64,000 nucleotides of DNA from CAVTWJ01 sp963849485 (GTDB lineage: Bacteria > Oederibacteriota > Muellerivitia > Muellerivitales > Muellerivitaceae). Below the pieces are notes generated by a model. The model worked only from the letters and a program-made list of their open reading frames with translations. It ran no database searches and was not told where the DNA came from. The stretch covers positions 1-64,000 of the forward strand of contig CAWKIF010000020.1 in the NCBI GenBank assembly GCA_963849485.1, written 5' to 3'. Positions 52,468 to 61,349 of this stretch are shown in pieces (within the stretch, counting starts at the first letter, position 1; the number at the start of each line of letters is the position of its first letter). The position numbers and the translations under genes are program-made.

Positions 52468-54189
52468 TCAGCCCGCTCCTGGAGCGGGTTCGGTTTGCAA
52501 GAGAAAATCCTTCCCCTTCACCGCTGGGTTCCCGTATTCGTGCGGTCCGTTGATCACCACCGGCAGTTCATGGCCAAAATTCGCGTGAGGAGGGGGAGAC
52601 GGTACCGTCCATTCCAGGGTGGCGGCCTCCCAAGGGTTATCTTCCGCTTTTTTACCAAAGAACATGCTGTAAAAGAAATTAAAGATAAAGAACAACTGGG
52701 AAACCCCTAAGACCATCACGCCATAAGTGATGATCTGGTTCAAGGGTTGGAGGGGCTTGAAGACCTCGTAGGCGTAAGGGTCAGCCACCCGACGCATTAA
52801 ACCGGCCATCCCAACCCGGAACATCACCAAAAACACCACGTTGACGGAGACAAAGGTAAGCCAAAAATGAAGCTTTCCGAGGAGTTCGCTCATCTTACGG
52901 CCGAACATCTTGGGGAACCAAAAATAAATGGCGGAGAAAGAACCCAAAAAGACGGACATGGCCATGGTGTAATGAAAATGCGCAACGACGAAGTAAGTGC
53001 CATGGAAATAAATATCCATCGTCCGGGAGGCTAGCAGGATGCCTGTAAGCCCGCCGATCGCGAAGACGAAAATGACCCCGATGGAAAAAAGCATGGGAGT
53101 GGTATAGCGGATATTGCCCCGCCACATAGTGGCCAGCCAATTGAAGAAGAACACGGCGGAAGGGATGGAAATCAGCATGGTGAGCGATTGGAAGGCCTTG
53201 CCCATGGCAGGGCTCATTCCCGAGATGAACATGTGATGGCCCCAGACTACCGTGCTCAGGCAGGTGATAATGAACATCGATAGGGCTGTCAGCTTATAGC
53301 CGAAGGCTGGTTTGCGCGAGAAGACCGCGAGAACGTCCGACACCACGCCCCAAATAGGAAGGATGAGGATGTACACTTCCGGATGTCCAAAGGCCCAGAA
53401 GATATGTTGGTAAAGGAGGGGTTGTCCCGCCTGGGCGGGGTTGATGGCCACCCCGGTGAAGAAGTGGGTGCCAAAAGTGCGGTCGAATATCAGCATGACG
53501 AGCCCCACCGCGATAACGGGCACGAAGGCCAGGTTCAGAACCGCTGTTAAGAAAAGTCCCCATACAGTCAGAGGCAGTTTCCAAATCGTCATCCCCTTCG
53601 CACGCAGATTAATACAGGTGGTGACATAGTTGATCCCACCCATGATGGAAGAAGTTCCGAGGATGACCACCGCCAGGGCCCAAAGGGTTTCTCCCGCCCC
53701 GGGAGTATAAGTCGCGGAACTTAAGGGCGGGTACCCTGTCCAACCCGCGGAAGCCGTTTGTTCCCCGAAATAGGACATTAGCAACAATGTTCCCGCGATA
53801 GGCATGAGCCAGAAGGATAGCATGTTGAGCACTGGAAAGGCCATGTCCCTCGCCCCGATCTGGAGAGGGATGAGGAAATTGCCCAAGGCCCCTATGGCGA
53901 TGGGAGTAATGGCGAAAAAGATCATGATGGTTCCGTGAAGGGTGATTAGGGTCGTGTAAATCTCAGGTGTGGCGGCCCCCCCCGAGTTGGGAAAAAGAAG
54001 GGGACCGAAAAGGGGGGCGGGCGTCCAGGGGTTGGCGACCTGCCAGCGGATCAGGTAGGCCATTATGCCGCCGGTTAATAAGAAGAACAGCCCGTAAAAC
54101 AAGAACTGTCTCCCAATGACCTTGTGGTCCAGGGAAAAAACATATTTTGTCCAAAAAGAGGTCGGCTCTGCGTGTTCGTGGTCGCTCAT
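52468..54189 (-). CDS. coxA: cytochrome c oxidase subunit I (A1-type)
   Basis: 573 residues, twelve helices. Heme a ligand in TLITLHGTIMIFFAITP; the CuB His and cross-linked Tyr in WAFGHPEVYILILP; the two other CuB His in VVWGHHMFISGM; heme ligands in FVVAHFHYTMAMS. Glu in GHPEV places it in the A1 subtype with a D proton channel. The ATG at 54189 (MSDHEHAE) follows GGAGGAGAGATGAT and lies 2 bases beyond the coxB stop. Terminal oxidase reducing O2 to water. No Crp/Fnr-type site was seen before this operon. Confidence 0.95.
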   Translation of the reverse strand: MSDHEHAEPTSFWTKYVFSLDHKVIGRQFLFYGLFFLLTGGIMAYLIRWQVANPWTPAPLFGPLLFPNSGGAATPEIYTTLITLHGTIMIFFAITPIAIGALGNFLIPLQIGARDMAFPVLNMLSFWLMPIAGTLLLMSYFGEQTASAGWTGYPPLSSATYTPGAGETLWALAVVILGTSSIMGGINYVTTCINLRAKGMTIWKLPLTVWGLFLTAVLNLAFVPVIAVGLVMLIFDRTFGTHFFTGVAINPAQAGQPLLYQHIFWAFGHPEVYILILPIWGVVSDVLAVFSRKPAFGYKLTALSMFIITCLSTVVWGHHMFISGMSPAMGKAFQSLTMLISIPSAVFFFNWLATMWRGNIRYTTPMLFSIGVIFVFAIGGLTGILLASRTMDIYFHGTYFVVAHFHYTMAMSVFLGSFSAIYFWFPKMFGRKMSELLGKLHFWLTFVSVNVVFLVMFRVGMAGLMRRVADPYAYEVFKPLQPLNQIITYGVMVLGVSQLFFIFNFFYSMFFGKKAEDNPWEAATLEWTVPSPPPHANFGHELPVVINGPHEYGNPAVKGKDFLLQTEPAPGAG

Positions 54190-54190
54190 A

Positions 54191-54979
54191 TCATCTCTCC
54201 TCCCAAGCCCAACCCCAGTTGTTCGCCGGGTCGGGATCACGGTCCTTGGCGGTATCGGCCAGGAACTTCTCGAAATCCGCCTCGTCCTCCACCGTCAAAT
54301 AGCCCTTCATCCGGTAATGGCCCAAACCGCAAAGCTCGGAGCAGGCCAAGGTGTATTGGCCCTTTTCTTTGGCCTCAAATGCCACTTGGGTCACCAACCC
54401 CGGCATGGCATCCTGCCGGATCCGCAAATTAGGAAGGTAAAAACTATGGATAACGTCCCCCGAGGTGACCTGCACAAATACCGGACGGTTCACCGGAATA
54501 TGAAGCTGATTGAGGGAAGTAATATCCATGGGGGACCCAAAGGTTTTGTTGTCAGTGGAATAGCGGATTCGCCACTCGAACTGGCGGCCCTGGACCTCAA
54601 CGCGTAGGCATTGGGTGCGGTCAAATTGCTTACCGTATAAAAGATCGTAATCTTCGTTGGAGCGGTGGATGACATTCAGGTCGATCACCCCGAAAACTGT
54701 CGCTGCCAAGGCAAAGGTGATGATTCTTTCCCACAGACCCGTGCCGTGGGTATAAAAGGCCTGGTGGCCCGGGCGCGACCTGTAATAGAGAGGCAACAAA
54801 ACCAGGGCTAAAACAACGAGAGCAAAAAAAGTCCCGGTCACCCAAAATGAAAAAATAACAAGATTATCGATTCGGTCGCCTTCAACCGATATGTTTTTCG
54901 GGAACCAGGGGGCTGTGTCGGCAAAAACTCGATTTGCTTGGTAAATGATGGAAATAAAAAACAATAAAGATAAACGCAT
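54191..54979 (-). CDS. coxB: cytochrome c oxidase subunit II
   Basis: 262 residues: signal segment, two membrane helices (about 40-65 and 85-105), and a periplasmic cupredoxin domain with the complete CuA site: His in SGDVIHSFYLP and the motif LACSELCGLGHYRMKGYL (Cys, Glu, Cys, His, Met). It accepts electrons from cytochrome c and passes them to heme a in subunit I. No fused cytochrome c domain, so a separate donor is needed; the cytochrome at 50551 is a candidate. GGGGAGG precedes the start. Confidence 0.94.
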   Translation of the reverse strand: MRLSLLFFISIIYQANRVFADTAPWFPKNISVEGDRIDNLVIFSFWVTGTFFALVVLALVLLPLYYRSRPGHQAFYTHGTGLWERIITFALAATVFGVIDLNVIHRSNEDYDLLYGKQFDRTQCLRVEVQGRQFEWRIRYSTDNKTFGSPMDITSLNQLHIPVNRPVFVQVTSGDVIHSFYLPNLRIRQDAMPGLVTQVAFEAKEKGQYTLACSELCGLGHYRMKGYLTVEDEADFEKFLADTAKDRDPDPANNWGWAWEER

Positions 54980-55166
54980 TCGAAAAAAGCCTCCCCTGAA
55001 GTTGGCGCTAGATTATAGATCAGTTAATTGGAATTCAATGCTTGTATAATATAATTTCCTAGACAAATAAAGTTTATAAAATCCCCCTCGAATTTCCGTC
55101 AAGGCTTAATGGATTTTTTCATCAAAGAATGTAAAAATCCGTGACCAAACCCATACGAGGTTACCG

Positions 55167-56213
55167 ATGAAAACTAGCACTTATGAATTCCCTATGGCCG
55201 ACGCCAAGAGGATCTGCAAAGACCTCTTTGACGCTAATCCGGCCGTCTATTGGACCGATTTTCTCCTGAACGATATTGCGGGTTGGACGGCTTTTGTCCT
55301 GGCCGTGAGGGAACCTAATTTCTCGGCTCCCCAAATCGCGGCTTTCCTGGTTGCGGGATTCACCCTCTATCGAGCCGTCATTTTCGTCCATGAGCTAACC
55401 CACTTGAAGAAAGGCACCTTCCGGGCTTTTCATACTGTTTGGAATCTCTTGTGCGGCTTCCCATTGATGGTCCCTTCTCAACTCTATATGGGCGTACATA
55501 TTGATCATCATAAGCAGAGCTATTACGGAACCAAAAATGACAAGGAATATTTTCCTTTCGCCCGATCAAACCCCTTCCGGATCATTTGGTTCTTATTCAC
55601 CATGGTCCTGGCCCCGGCGCTCTTTTTGGTGCGTTTTGCCCTTTTAACACCTCTTTCCTATATCATTCAGCCCCTTCGCAAGCCCCTTTGGGAATTGGCT
55701 TCATCGTTAGCGGTGGATCTAGGCTTCAAGCGTCCCCCTCCCGCGGACCGGGAAAAATATATCTGGTGGGCGCAAGAATTTATGACCTTCGTCTATGCCG
55801 CGACCGGTTTGGGCCTGATGGCGGCGGGGATTTGGCCCTGGAAGGTTTTGTTTCTCTGGTACCTGGTGGCTGTTTTTATTCTCTTCACCAATGGGGTGCG
55901 CACCCTGGTCGCTCACTGCTACCGTAATCCCCCGGACAAGGAAATGAAATTTTCGGAACAATTCCTTGATTCTGTCAATGTGCCCGGCAACTTTTTCATG
56001 ACACCCCTTTGGGCGCCGGTGGGCCTGCGTTTCCATGCTACCCACCACTTGTTTCCCGGCATGCCCTACCACAACTTGGGCTTAGCCCACCGGAAATTAA
56101 TGAAGGAACTACCCGAGGGAAATCCCTATCCCTTGGCGACGCGGAATAGCCTCTTCAGCGCCCTTGCGCAACTTTGGAAGGAATCCAGCCAAAACCAAAA
56201 TAAAACTGATTAA
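55167..56213 (+). CDS. fatty acid desaturase family protein
   Basis: 348 residues, membrane-bound di-iron enzyme fold. Three His boxes: FVHELTHLKKG, GVHIDHHKQSYYG and LRFHATHHLFPGMPYHN. Four or more membrane helices lie between them. Substrate (acyl lipid, carotenoid or other) cannot be read. It is divergent from the oxidase operon across a 187-base AT-rich gap that has no recognised site. An O2-using enzyme beside a terminal oxidase fits an aerobic role. Confidence 0.85.
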   Translation: MKTSTYEFPMADAKRICKDLFDANPAVYWTDFLLNDIAGWTAFVLAVREPNFSAPQIAAFLVAGFTLYRAVIFVHELTHLKKGTFRAFHTVWNLLCGFPLMVPSQLYMGVHIDHHKQSYYGTKNDKEYFPFARSNPFRIIWFLFTMVLAPALFLVRFALLTPLSYIIQPLRKPLWELASSLAVDLGFKRPPPADREKYIWWAQEFMTFVYAATGLGLMAAGIWPWKVLFLWYLVAVFILFTNGVRTLVAHCYRNPPDKEMKFSEQFLDSVNVPGNFFMTPLWAPVGLRFHATHHLFPGMPYHNLGLAHRKLMKELPEGNPYPLATRNSLFSALAQLWKESSQNQNKTD

Positions 56214-56278
56214 TTCTTCGAATACATGGAAATCTACATTTTTCTAACTTTATAAAACACCTCATCAACAAAATTTAT

Positions 56279-57022
56279 TTATTCCATCAATTTTACGACG
56301 AGCATCAGTCCCACGCCTGCAAGAATGGCTACGAACTGGATGAGGGCCCTAGCGCTTTTAACATCCCGGTGAAGCTGTGGCACCAGGTCACTTCCCGCGA
56401 TATAAATAAAACTTCCCGCCGTCAGGGGTAAAAGCACTTGAAGGAATCCCGCGATAGATCCTCCCACCCACCAAGCGACCATTCCTCCCAATAGAGCGGT
56501 CAAAGCCGTCAGGAAATTCAAGAACAGTGCCCGTTTTTTTGTGAAGCCAGACTTCACTAGGATCCCAAAGTTACTGAACTCGTGTGGAATCTCGTGCAAC
56601 AGGACCGCCAGGGTGGAGGCCAACCCCAGCTTCATCCCCGCCAGGTAGGAGCCCCCGATCAGAAGCCCATCGATGAAATTGTGGGCCATATCCGCCCCCA
56701 GGTTCAAATAGCCGTAGGGCTGAATTTCCTCATGCTCATCCGAGTGCTGGTGCCGCCAATGGAGGAAATTTTCAAGCACGAAAAAAAGAAGGATGCCCCC
56801 GATGACCGTGATGGAAGCGGGCAGGGCGCGGGAGGGGTCCGCCAGGGCCTCAGGGATAAGGTGGATAAAAGCGTCCCCAAAAAGAGCCCCGACCGCCAAG
56901 GCCACTAGCACGAACACGAGGGCATGGAAGGTTTTATGACTGAGGGCCAGGAGGGAGATGCCGATCAACGACAGAAGGCTCACTAAAGTAACGCTCAACA
57001 CCATCCAAACAAAGGGTGACAT
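56279..57022 (-). CDS. ZIP family metal transporter
   Basis: 247 residues from ATG 57022, seven or eight helices. Helix IV motif DMAHNFIDGLLIGGSYLAG and helix V motif VLLHEIPHEFSNFGILVKSG carry the His, Asp and Glu of the ZIP binuclear metal site. A His-rich loop, NFLHWRHQHSDEHEE, sits between helices III and IV as in many ZIPs. Zinc or iron uptake is likely; direction and ion are inferred from the family. Follows the phosphoribosyltransferase-like gene by 90 bases. Confidence 0.88.
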   Translation of the reverse strand: MSPFVWMVLSVTLVSLLSLIGISLLALSHKTFHALVFVLVALAVGALFGDAFIHLIPEALADPSRALPASITVIGGILLFFVLENFLHWRHQHSDEHEEIQPYGYLNLGADMAHNFIDGLLIGGSYLAGMKLGLASTLAVLLHEIPHEFSNFGILVKSGFTKKRALFLNFLTALTALLGGMVAWWVGGSIAGFLQVLLPLTAGSFIYIAGSDLVPQLHRDVKSARALIQFVAILAGVGLMLVVKLME

Positions 57023-57112
57023 GGGGCCTCGAAACAGGGAATAAGGAAAGATTACTGACAGGAAGAAAGAAAATAAAGGGAAATGAGGCACATCGAACAG
57101 CTCAAACCCAAA

Positions 57113-57814
57113 TCAGTTGGAAGGTTCGGAATGGACCCTTCCCCGGACGGCGTAAAGCTCGGGGTTCAGGGGCTGAAGAAATTGGGCCGCGTCCTCTTCT
57201 CCCATATTTAAGTTAACTTCATAAATTTCCGAGGCACTCGACCATTGGTCTCCCGTCCAAAGGGCAAGAGCTTCTTCTGTTTCACGGCGCAAAAGTTCGA
57301 GGGCAGCCGAGGTGGCTATGGGAACCGCCACCACCACTAGCGCTGGATGGCTCCCATCCACCCCTTGATAGGCCGCCCAAAGGCTCAAGCCCGACTTGGA
57401 GACATCATCCATCACAATCACCAGACGGTTGACAGGGGAGAGGGCGGGCCGGTGGGGGGTATAAAGTTTTCGGCGTTCTTGGATCCCGTAAGCGACCCTT
57501 CTTTTTTCCTCCTCCAAAAAATGGGGAGGAACCCACATCTGGGATCCGCCCGGTGCGAGGGTGAAAACCCCGTTTTCAGCCAGGGCGCCCAGAGTGAGAT
57601 TCGGGTTTTCAGGGGAATAGATCTTTTCAACAAAAAAAACGTCCGCCTCTCCCTTGAGATAACGGGCCAGAAGGCAGGCCATCGGAACCGCTCCAGGAGA
57701 CAAACCTAATACCAGAGGGTTCAAACCACGAAATTGGAAGAGTTTTTCGCAAAGGATCCGAGCGGCCTGGTCCCGATCACGAAAAGGAAATTTGGACTTT
57801 AGTTTTAATTTCAT
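57113..57814 (-). CDS. phosphoribosyltransferase-like protein
   Basis: 233 residues from ATG 57814. GLSPGAVPMACLLARYLKGE, then VFFVEKIYSPENPNLTLGAL follow the pattern of type I phosphoribosyltransferases (gxprGGvpvA, KiGxPxnpElaiGAv). The PRPP loop, usually DDGxATGxT, reads VIVMDDVSKSGLSLWAA: both Asp kept, TG replaced by SG. The C-terminal hood is shortened. It may therefore bind a nucleotide or phosphorylated ligand without transferase activity. A Crp/Fnr-type site lies 140 bases upstream. Family members near hemerythrins and stress proteins are known, but none with a proven reaction that I can cite. Confidence 0.7.
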   Translation of the reverse strand: MKLKLKSKFPFRDRDQAARILCEKLFQFRGLNPLVLGLSPGAVPMACLLARYLKGEADVFFVEKIYSPENPNLTLGALAENGVFTLAPGGSQMWVPPHFLEEEKRRVAYGIQERRKLYTPHRPALSPVNRLVIVMDDVSKSGLSLWAAYQGVDGSHPALVVVAVPIATSAALELLRRETEEALALWTGDQWSSASEIYEVNLNMGEEDAAQFLQPLNPELYAVRGRVHSEPSN

Positions 57815-57954
57815 GATTTTTTGGATTCCTCCAGGTTCCAAGTCCCTCCTACCCGAGTTCCAACTGTGTTACCGCAGGGTAGGGTGACAGGCCAGGTCAT
57901 TCAATAATTTGCTTAAACTGTGTTTTATTATGAGCCGGAGTTCAGGCTCCCCCC

Positions 57955-57968
57955 ATGACCCCAATCAT
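57955..57968. promoter_or_regulatory. ATGAC-N4-GTCAT-type site
   Basis: ATGAC CCCA ATCAT, in the 194-base gap before the phosphoribosyltransferase-like gene (140 bases from its ATG). Confidence 0.55.
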
Positions 57969-58008
57969 AGAAAAACTTATTCCCCAGCCCTGAAAGTAGA
58001 TTCCCGGC

Positions 58009-59448
58009 TCAAGCCAACACTGGGCCCATTCGAGCGCCTAGAAGATATTCCACCACTTCCATTGCCGAGTAAAATTCTTTGTCGCCCCTGAGAAATTTCA
58101 AAATTTTTCCGATATCATCGCCGGAAGTGACCAGCGCCTTCTCGACCGTTCCGTCATGACGGACCTGATTCAGCCCGATATTGGCCATCAACCCATTACA
58201 AAGGCATTTCCTGCCGTCCATTTCCGATTTCTCGCCGAGTTTTTGCAAATAAGAGCTTCCCGGTTCACTGGCACATCGCGAGCCTGTCGTTCCATCCTTA
58301 CGGCGGTAAAGACTCCGAAGGTAGCCCAGGTCGCAAATTCGCTTTCTGCCCTGATATTCTTTTTCTTCCGAATAGGTCCCAGGAAGGTTCACGATCTTGA
58401 AAGGAAATCCCGTGGGGGAGGCCTTCGGGTCGGTGAAGACCCGGACCCAGCCCGTCCTCAAGCCTTCGATGACTTTTTTCTTGATCCAATCAGCCATGCC
58501 GGACTCTTCGCAATAAGCGAATACGGTCCCCACTTGCAGGCCAGCCGCACCGGCTTTCAAGGCTTCCTTGAGTTTGACCGGGTCCGCTTGGGATCCCGCC
58601 AACCAAAAAGGTAGCCCAATGGCCTTTATTTTTTGGAGATCCACCTCGTCCTTGACGCCGTAAACAGGCTCCCCCCCCTCGCTTAACTGCAAGGCGCCCC
58701 GAGGAGGGGCGTTGTGCCCGCCGGCCGTAGGGCCTTCGACCACAAAACCATCCACCTTACCGGCGGACTTTTTCGCGAGCGTGAGGGCCAGAACATCCGA
58801 GGCCACAATGGCGAGAAAACGGGGCCGGGCTAAAGCGGGACCGGATTCCGGCAATAGATCTTTGGGCCGGAAAGTGACTTGGCACTCTTCATCCGCACGA
58901 GCACCATGGACATAAATCTTCATGGTAGCTTCCTCATGCTTTGACAGGGCATCCAGGATCGCGGGGATAGCACGGGGAATTCCCGCTCCCACCAACACGT
59001 AATCCGCGCTGGCCAACAAGGCTCCATAGAGGCATGAAAGAAGGGGTAGGTGTATTTTTTCAAGATAGTTGATCCCCACCTTGCCCGAATGGCCTTCCTT
59101 GGCCAAGTACACTTCTGCGAAATTGGCCGCAACATTCAACTCCAAGAGGTCCATTGTGGTGGTGAGGGTGAATGAGGGAATGGGGCGGAAAGGCTCCGTC
59201 GCCTTCTTCCCTCCCGGAACGTAATAACGGTTTAATATCCTTTGGGCTGCTCCCTGGTTAGGAAAAGCTGACAGTGCCCGGCGCATGGCGCCGTCTAAGT
59301 CTCCCATTTGAAGTCTCCGGGCCATGATGGCATCCAACGCGGTGCCGGAAACTACACCCATCTGGCCGGTTTGGGAAACGGCACGGGCCAAAATCCAATT
59401 GGAGACCCCGGCGCCCATTCCTCCCTGAATAATCAACGGTTCAGTCAT
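58009..59448 (-). CDS. nitronate monooxygenase/2-nitropropane dioxygenase-like protein
   Basis: 479 residues. FMN-dependent TIM barrel: IIQGGMGAGVSNWILARAVS at the start, VEGPTAGGHNAPPRG with the catalytic His-type motif, LPFWLAGSQADPVKLKEALK and AGAAGLQVGTVFAYCEESGM. The C-terminal third has a Cys-rich part (RCASEPGSS, KCLCNGLMANIG), longer than plain nitronate monooxygenases and close to the PfaD-like branch. Gene follows the triple-DUF2249 gene by 48 bases, so it falls under the site at 60534. Detoxifying nitronates would fit a nitrosative-stress regulon; substrate unproven. Confidence 0.8.
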   Translation of the reverse strand: MTEPLIIQGGMGAGVSNWILARAVSQTGQMGVVSGTALDAIMARRLQMGDLDGAMRRALSAFPNQGAAQRILNRYYVPGGKKATEPFRPIPSFTLTTTMDLLELNVAANFAEVYLAKEGHSGKVGINYLEKIHLPLLSCLYGALLASADYVLVGAGIPRAIPAILDALSKHEEATMKIYVHGARADEECQVTFRPKDLLPESGPALARPRFLAIVASDVLALTLAKKSAGKVDGFVVEGPTAGGHNAPPRGALQLSEGGEPVYGVKDEVDLQKIKAIGLPFWLAGSQADPVKLKEALKAGAAGLQVGTVFAYCEESGMADWIKKKVIEGLRTGWVRVFTDPKASPTGFPFKIVNLPGTYSEEKEYQGRKRICDLGYLRSLYRRKDGTTGSRCASEPGSSYLQKLGEKSEMDGRKCLCNGLMANIGLNQVRHDGTVEKALVTSGDDIGKILKFLRGDKEFYSAMEVVEYLLGARMGPVLA

Positions 59449-59496
59449 CTTAACTCCCCACGAATTGTTATAGGGTGGCTTAGACCGCCGGAAACA

Positions 59497-60288
59497 TTAC
59501 GCATTGAACTCACCAAGGGCGGCCTCTCTTTTCGCTTTCCAAACACGGAGGATAAAAGCGCCCCCCTCTTCCCTTTCCCATTCCACCTTAAAACCATGTC
59601 CCTGAAGTTTGAGCGAAAGGTTTTCCGGAGAATGGGGGTAAATCACTTTTAACAACCCACCCTCGGTTAACGACGGGAGAGACTCGAGGACCTTCAACAA
59701 CGGCAAAGGGGGCACGAGTCCCCGCACATCCAGTTCCAAAACCAGTGGGGCCAGAGCCGCTTCTTTTCCCTTCCGAAAATAGGAATTCCAACTGCCGTTT
59801 CTTATTTCGGTATATCCTTCATATCCTAATCGAACCAAAGCGGGAACGAAAGACTCGGCTGATTCTTTGTGGACGAGATGCAAGTGCTGTCCCGGCTTCA
59901 ATTCTTTGGCTGAGCGGATCACCATTTGAAAAGGGTCCAAACCCTTGCCCATTAAAGGACGAATATCCAAAAAAAGCGCGCAGGCCGGGTTCAGGGATTC
60001 CACCCAACCGGGTCTTGGAGCCTGCGATGGCCTCCCGATATCCGAAGTTTCTCCTAAGCCATGAGCCACGTGTAACAAGCGTACTTTCCATGTCTCCGGG
60101 CTTGTTTCCTTACACTCCCAACGGAAGAGTCGGGCCCTTTCCTTAAGAAAAAGGAAATGGAGCGGGTTAGGATCCCGGTCGAGGACAACTTCCAAGGCCA
60201 TCCCCTCACCCAGATGATCAAATGCCGATAAGATCTTGGACTCCCATCCATGAGTCACTCCCCTGAGATCCACTTGGGAAAGGGTCAT
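59497..60288 (-). CDS. triple DUF2249 domain protein
   Basis: 263 residues made of three DUF2249 (TusA-like) domains: VDLRGVTHGWESKILSAFDH to about 75, LDIRPLMGKGLDPFQMVIRS at about 105-175, and LELDVRGLVPPLPLLKVLES at about 180-255. Only the first keeps the 'DPNPLHFLF...WECKETSPETWKVRL' ending typical of single-domain members. DUF2249 proteins are often encoded with hemerythrins, NO reductases and Crp/Fnr (NnrR-type) regulators, as here. Start at 60288 overlaps a short upstream frame by 4 bases. Role unknown. Confidence 0.8.
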   Translation of the reverse strand: MTLSQVDLRGVTHGWESKILSAFDHLGEGMALEVVLDRDPNPLHFLFLKERARLFRWECKETSPETWKVRLLHVAHGLGETSDIGRPSQAPRPGWVESLNPACALFLDIRPLMGKGLDPFQMVIRSAKELKPGQHLHLVHKESAESFVPALVRLGYEGYTEIRNGSWNSYFRKGKEAALAPLVLELDVRGLVPPLPLLKVLESLPSLTEGGLLKVIYPHSPENLSLKLQGHGFKVEWEREEGGAFILRVWKAKREAALGEFNA

Positions 60289-60458
60289 GACTCACTCCCT
60301 CCCAAAAATCCACCCTTCCCTTTCAAGGCGCGATGAAAGGTTTCTTTTTCAAGGAATTCCGTTAGTTCAACAATCCCTTCGCTTGGAAGCGTTAAAAAAA
60401 ATTGTTTCCCAAATAAAAACAGACATTGGATTTCGTCGACCACTTCCTTCTCCCTCAA
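60285..60458 (-). CDS. possible small protein upstream of DUF2249 gene
   Basis: A 57-residue frame from a TTG at 60458: LREKEVVDEIQCLFLFGKQF, then FLTLPSEGIVELTEFLEKET and a Gly/Lys-rich end. Its TGA overlaps the ATG of the triple-DUF2249 gene, an arrangement typical of coupled genes. An ATG in another frame about 40 bases upstream (MALVEPT), preceded by AAGGA, suggests the true start with a one-base indel between. With this start the Crp/Fnr-type site at 60534 is only 75 bases away. Otherwise the 306-base gap holds nothing else. Confidence 0.35.
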   Translation of the reverse strand: MREKEVVDEIQCLFLFGKQFFLTLPSEGIVELTEFLEKETFHRALKGKGGFLGGSES

Positions 60459-60533
60459 GTTGGCTCAACGAGAGCCATTCTCTGAACCATTCCTTAAAGG
60501 AGTTCAGGTTAGGGGTTCTAACCACAAGGCTTG

Positions 60534-60547
60534 ATGACCTAAGTCAT
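60534..60547. promoter_or_regulatory. ATGAC-N4-GTCAT site
   Basis: ATGAC CTAA GTCAT, a perfect palindrome upstream of the small frame and DUF2249/nitronate monooxygenase operon. Confidence 0.62.
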
Positions 60548-60594
60548 AACCAAGTATTTAACAACGGAGCACATTGATTTAGATTTTTGGATTC

Positions 60595-61275
60595 TTATAA
60601 CCCTTCCGAAATATCTATTTTTCCATCCAGAAGGTCCTTAAAATCCTGGCCCGGTTCACACATCAGATGGATCTCCCGGTTTTGAAAAGACAAAACAAGC
60701 TGACAGGCATGAAGCATGAGCCGGAGGATTCCACCCACTGGCCTTTCTTTCCCGTAAAGCGGGTCTCCAATCACGGGGTACCCCATTTGGAAGAGATGTA
60801 CCCGGATCTGGTGCCTACGGCCCGTCAGGGGTTCCACTTCTAAGAGGGTCCAATCTCCAGGCTTTCCGAGGACCCGGAAACGGGTTTGACTGGGCTTTCC
60901 CTTTTCACTTACACCCATGCGGCCCGAGCCAAAAGTCTTGATGGGTAAATCAATCATTCCTTCCGGTTGGGACATCCTTCCCAAAACAGCCGCGCGATAA
61001 AATTTTCCGACCTCCTTGTTTTCCCAATGGAGGCATAATTCCCGGTGGGCAGGAGCATCTTTAGCGAAGAGGACAATCCCGCTGGTTTCCCGATCCAAAC
61101 GATGGACCACGTAAGCTTTTTTTCCTATTCGCTTGGAAACCATTTCCACAAGCGGAGTCGATTTCTCGGGAAGCCGGGCCGGAACCACGGTAAGGCCAGC
61201 CGGTTTATCCACAGCGACCAACCGGTCATCCTCATAAATGATCTTTATGGCTTGGGGCGAAAGAGAAGGATCCAT
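60595..61275 (-). CDS. RluA-family pseudouridine synthase
   Basis: 226 residues. YEDDRLVAVDKPAGLTVVPA, the catalytic Asp in VVHRLDRETSGIVLFAKD, and LEVEPLTGRRHQIRVHLFQM are diagnostic for RluA-type enzymes that isomerise uridine in rRNA or tRNA. No S4 domain is present, so it belongs to the short RluA/YqcB-like group. Downstream of the hemerythrin gene on the same strand with 74 bases between, possibly co-transcribed. Confidence 0.92.
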   Translation of the reverse strand: MDPSLSPQAIKIIYEDDRLVAVDKPAGLTVVPARLPEKSTPLVEMVSKRIGKKAYVVHRLDRETSGIVLFAKDAPAHRELCLHWENKEVGKFYRAAVLGRMSQPEGMIDLPIKTFGSGRMGVSEKGKPSQTRFRVLGKPGDWTLLEVEPLTGRRHQIRVHLFQMGYPVIGDPLYGKERPVGGILRLMLHACQLVLSFQNREIHLMCEPGQDFKDLLDGKIDISEGL

Positions 61276-61349
61276 TCCTTCATTAAAAACGAAGGGGAGA
61301 GAAGAAAGAAGCTATAAAAAAATCGAGCGAACAATACCTCAAAGCGGTC

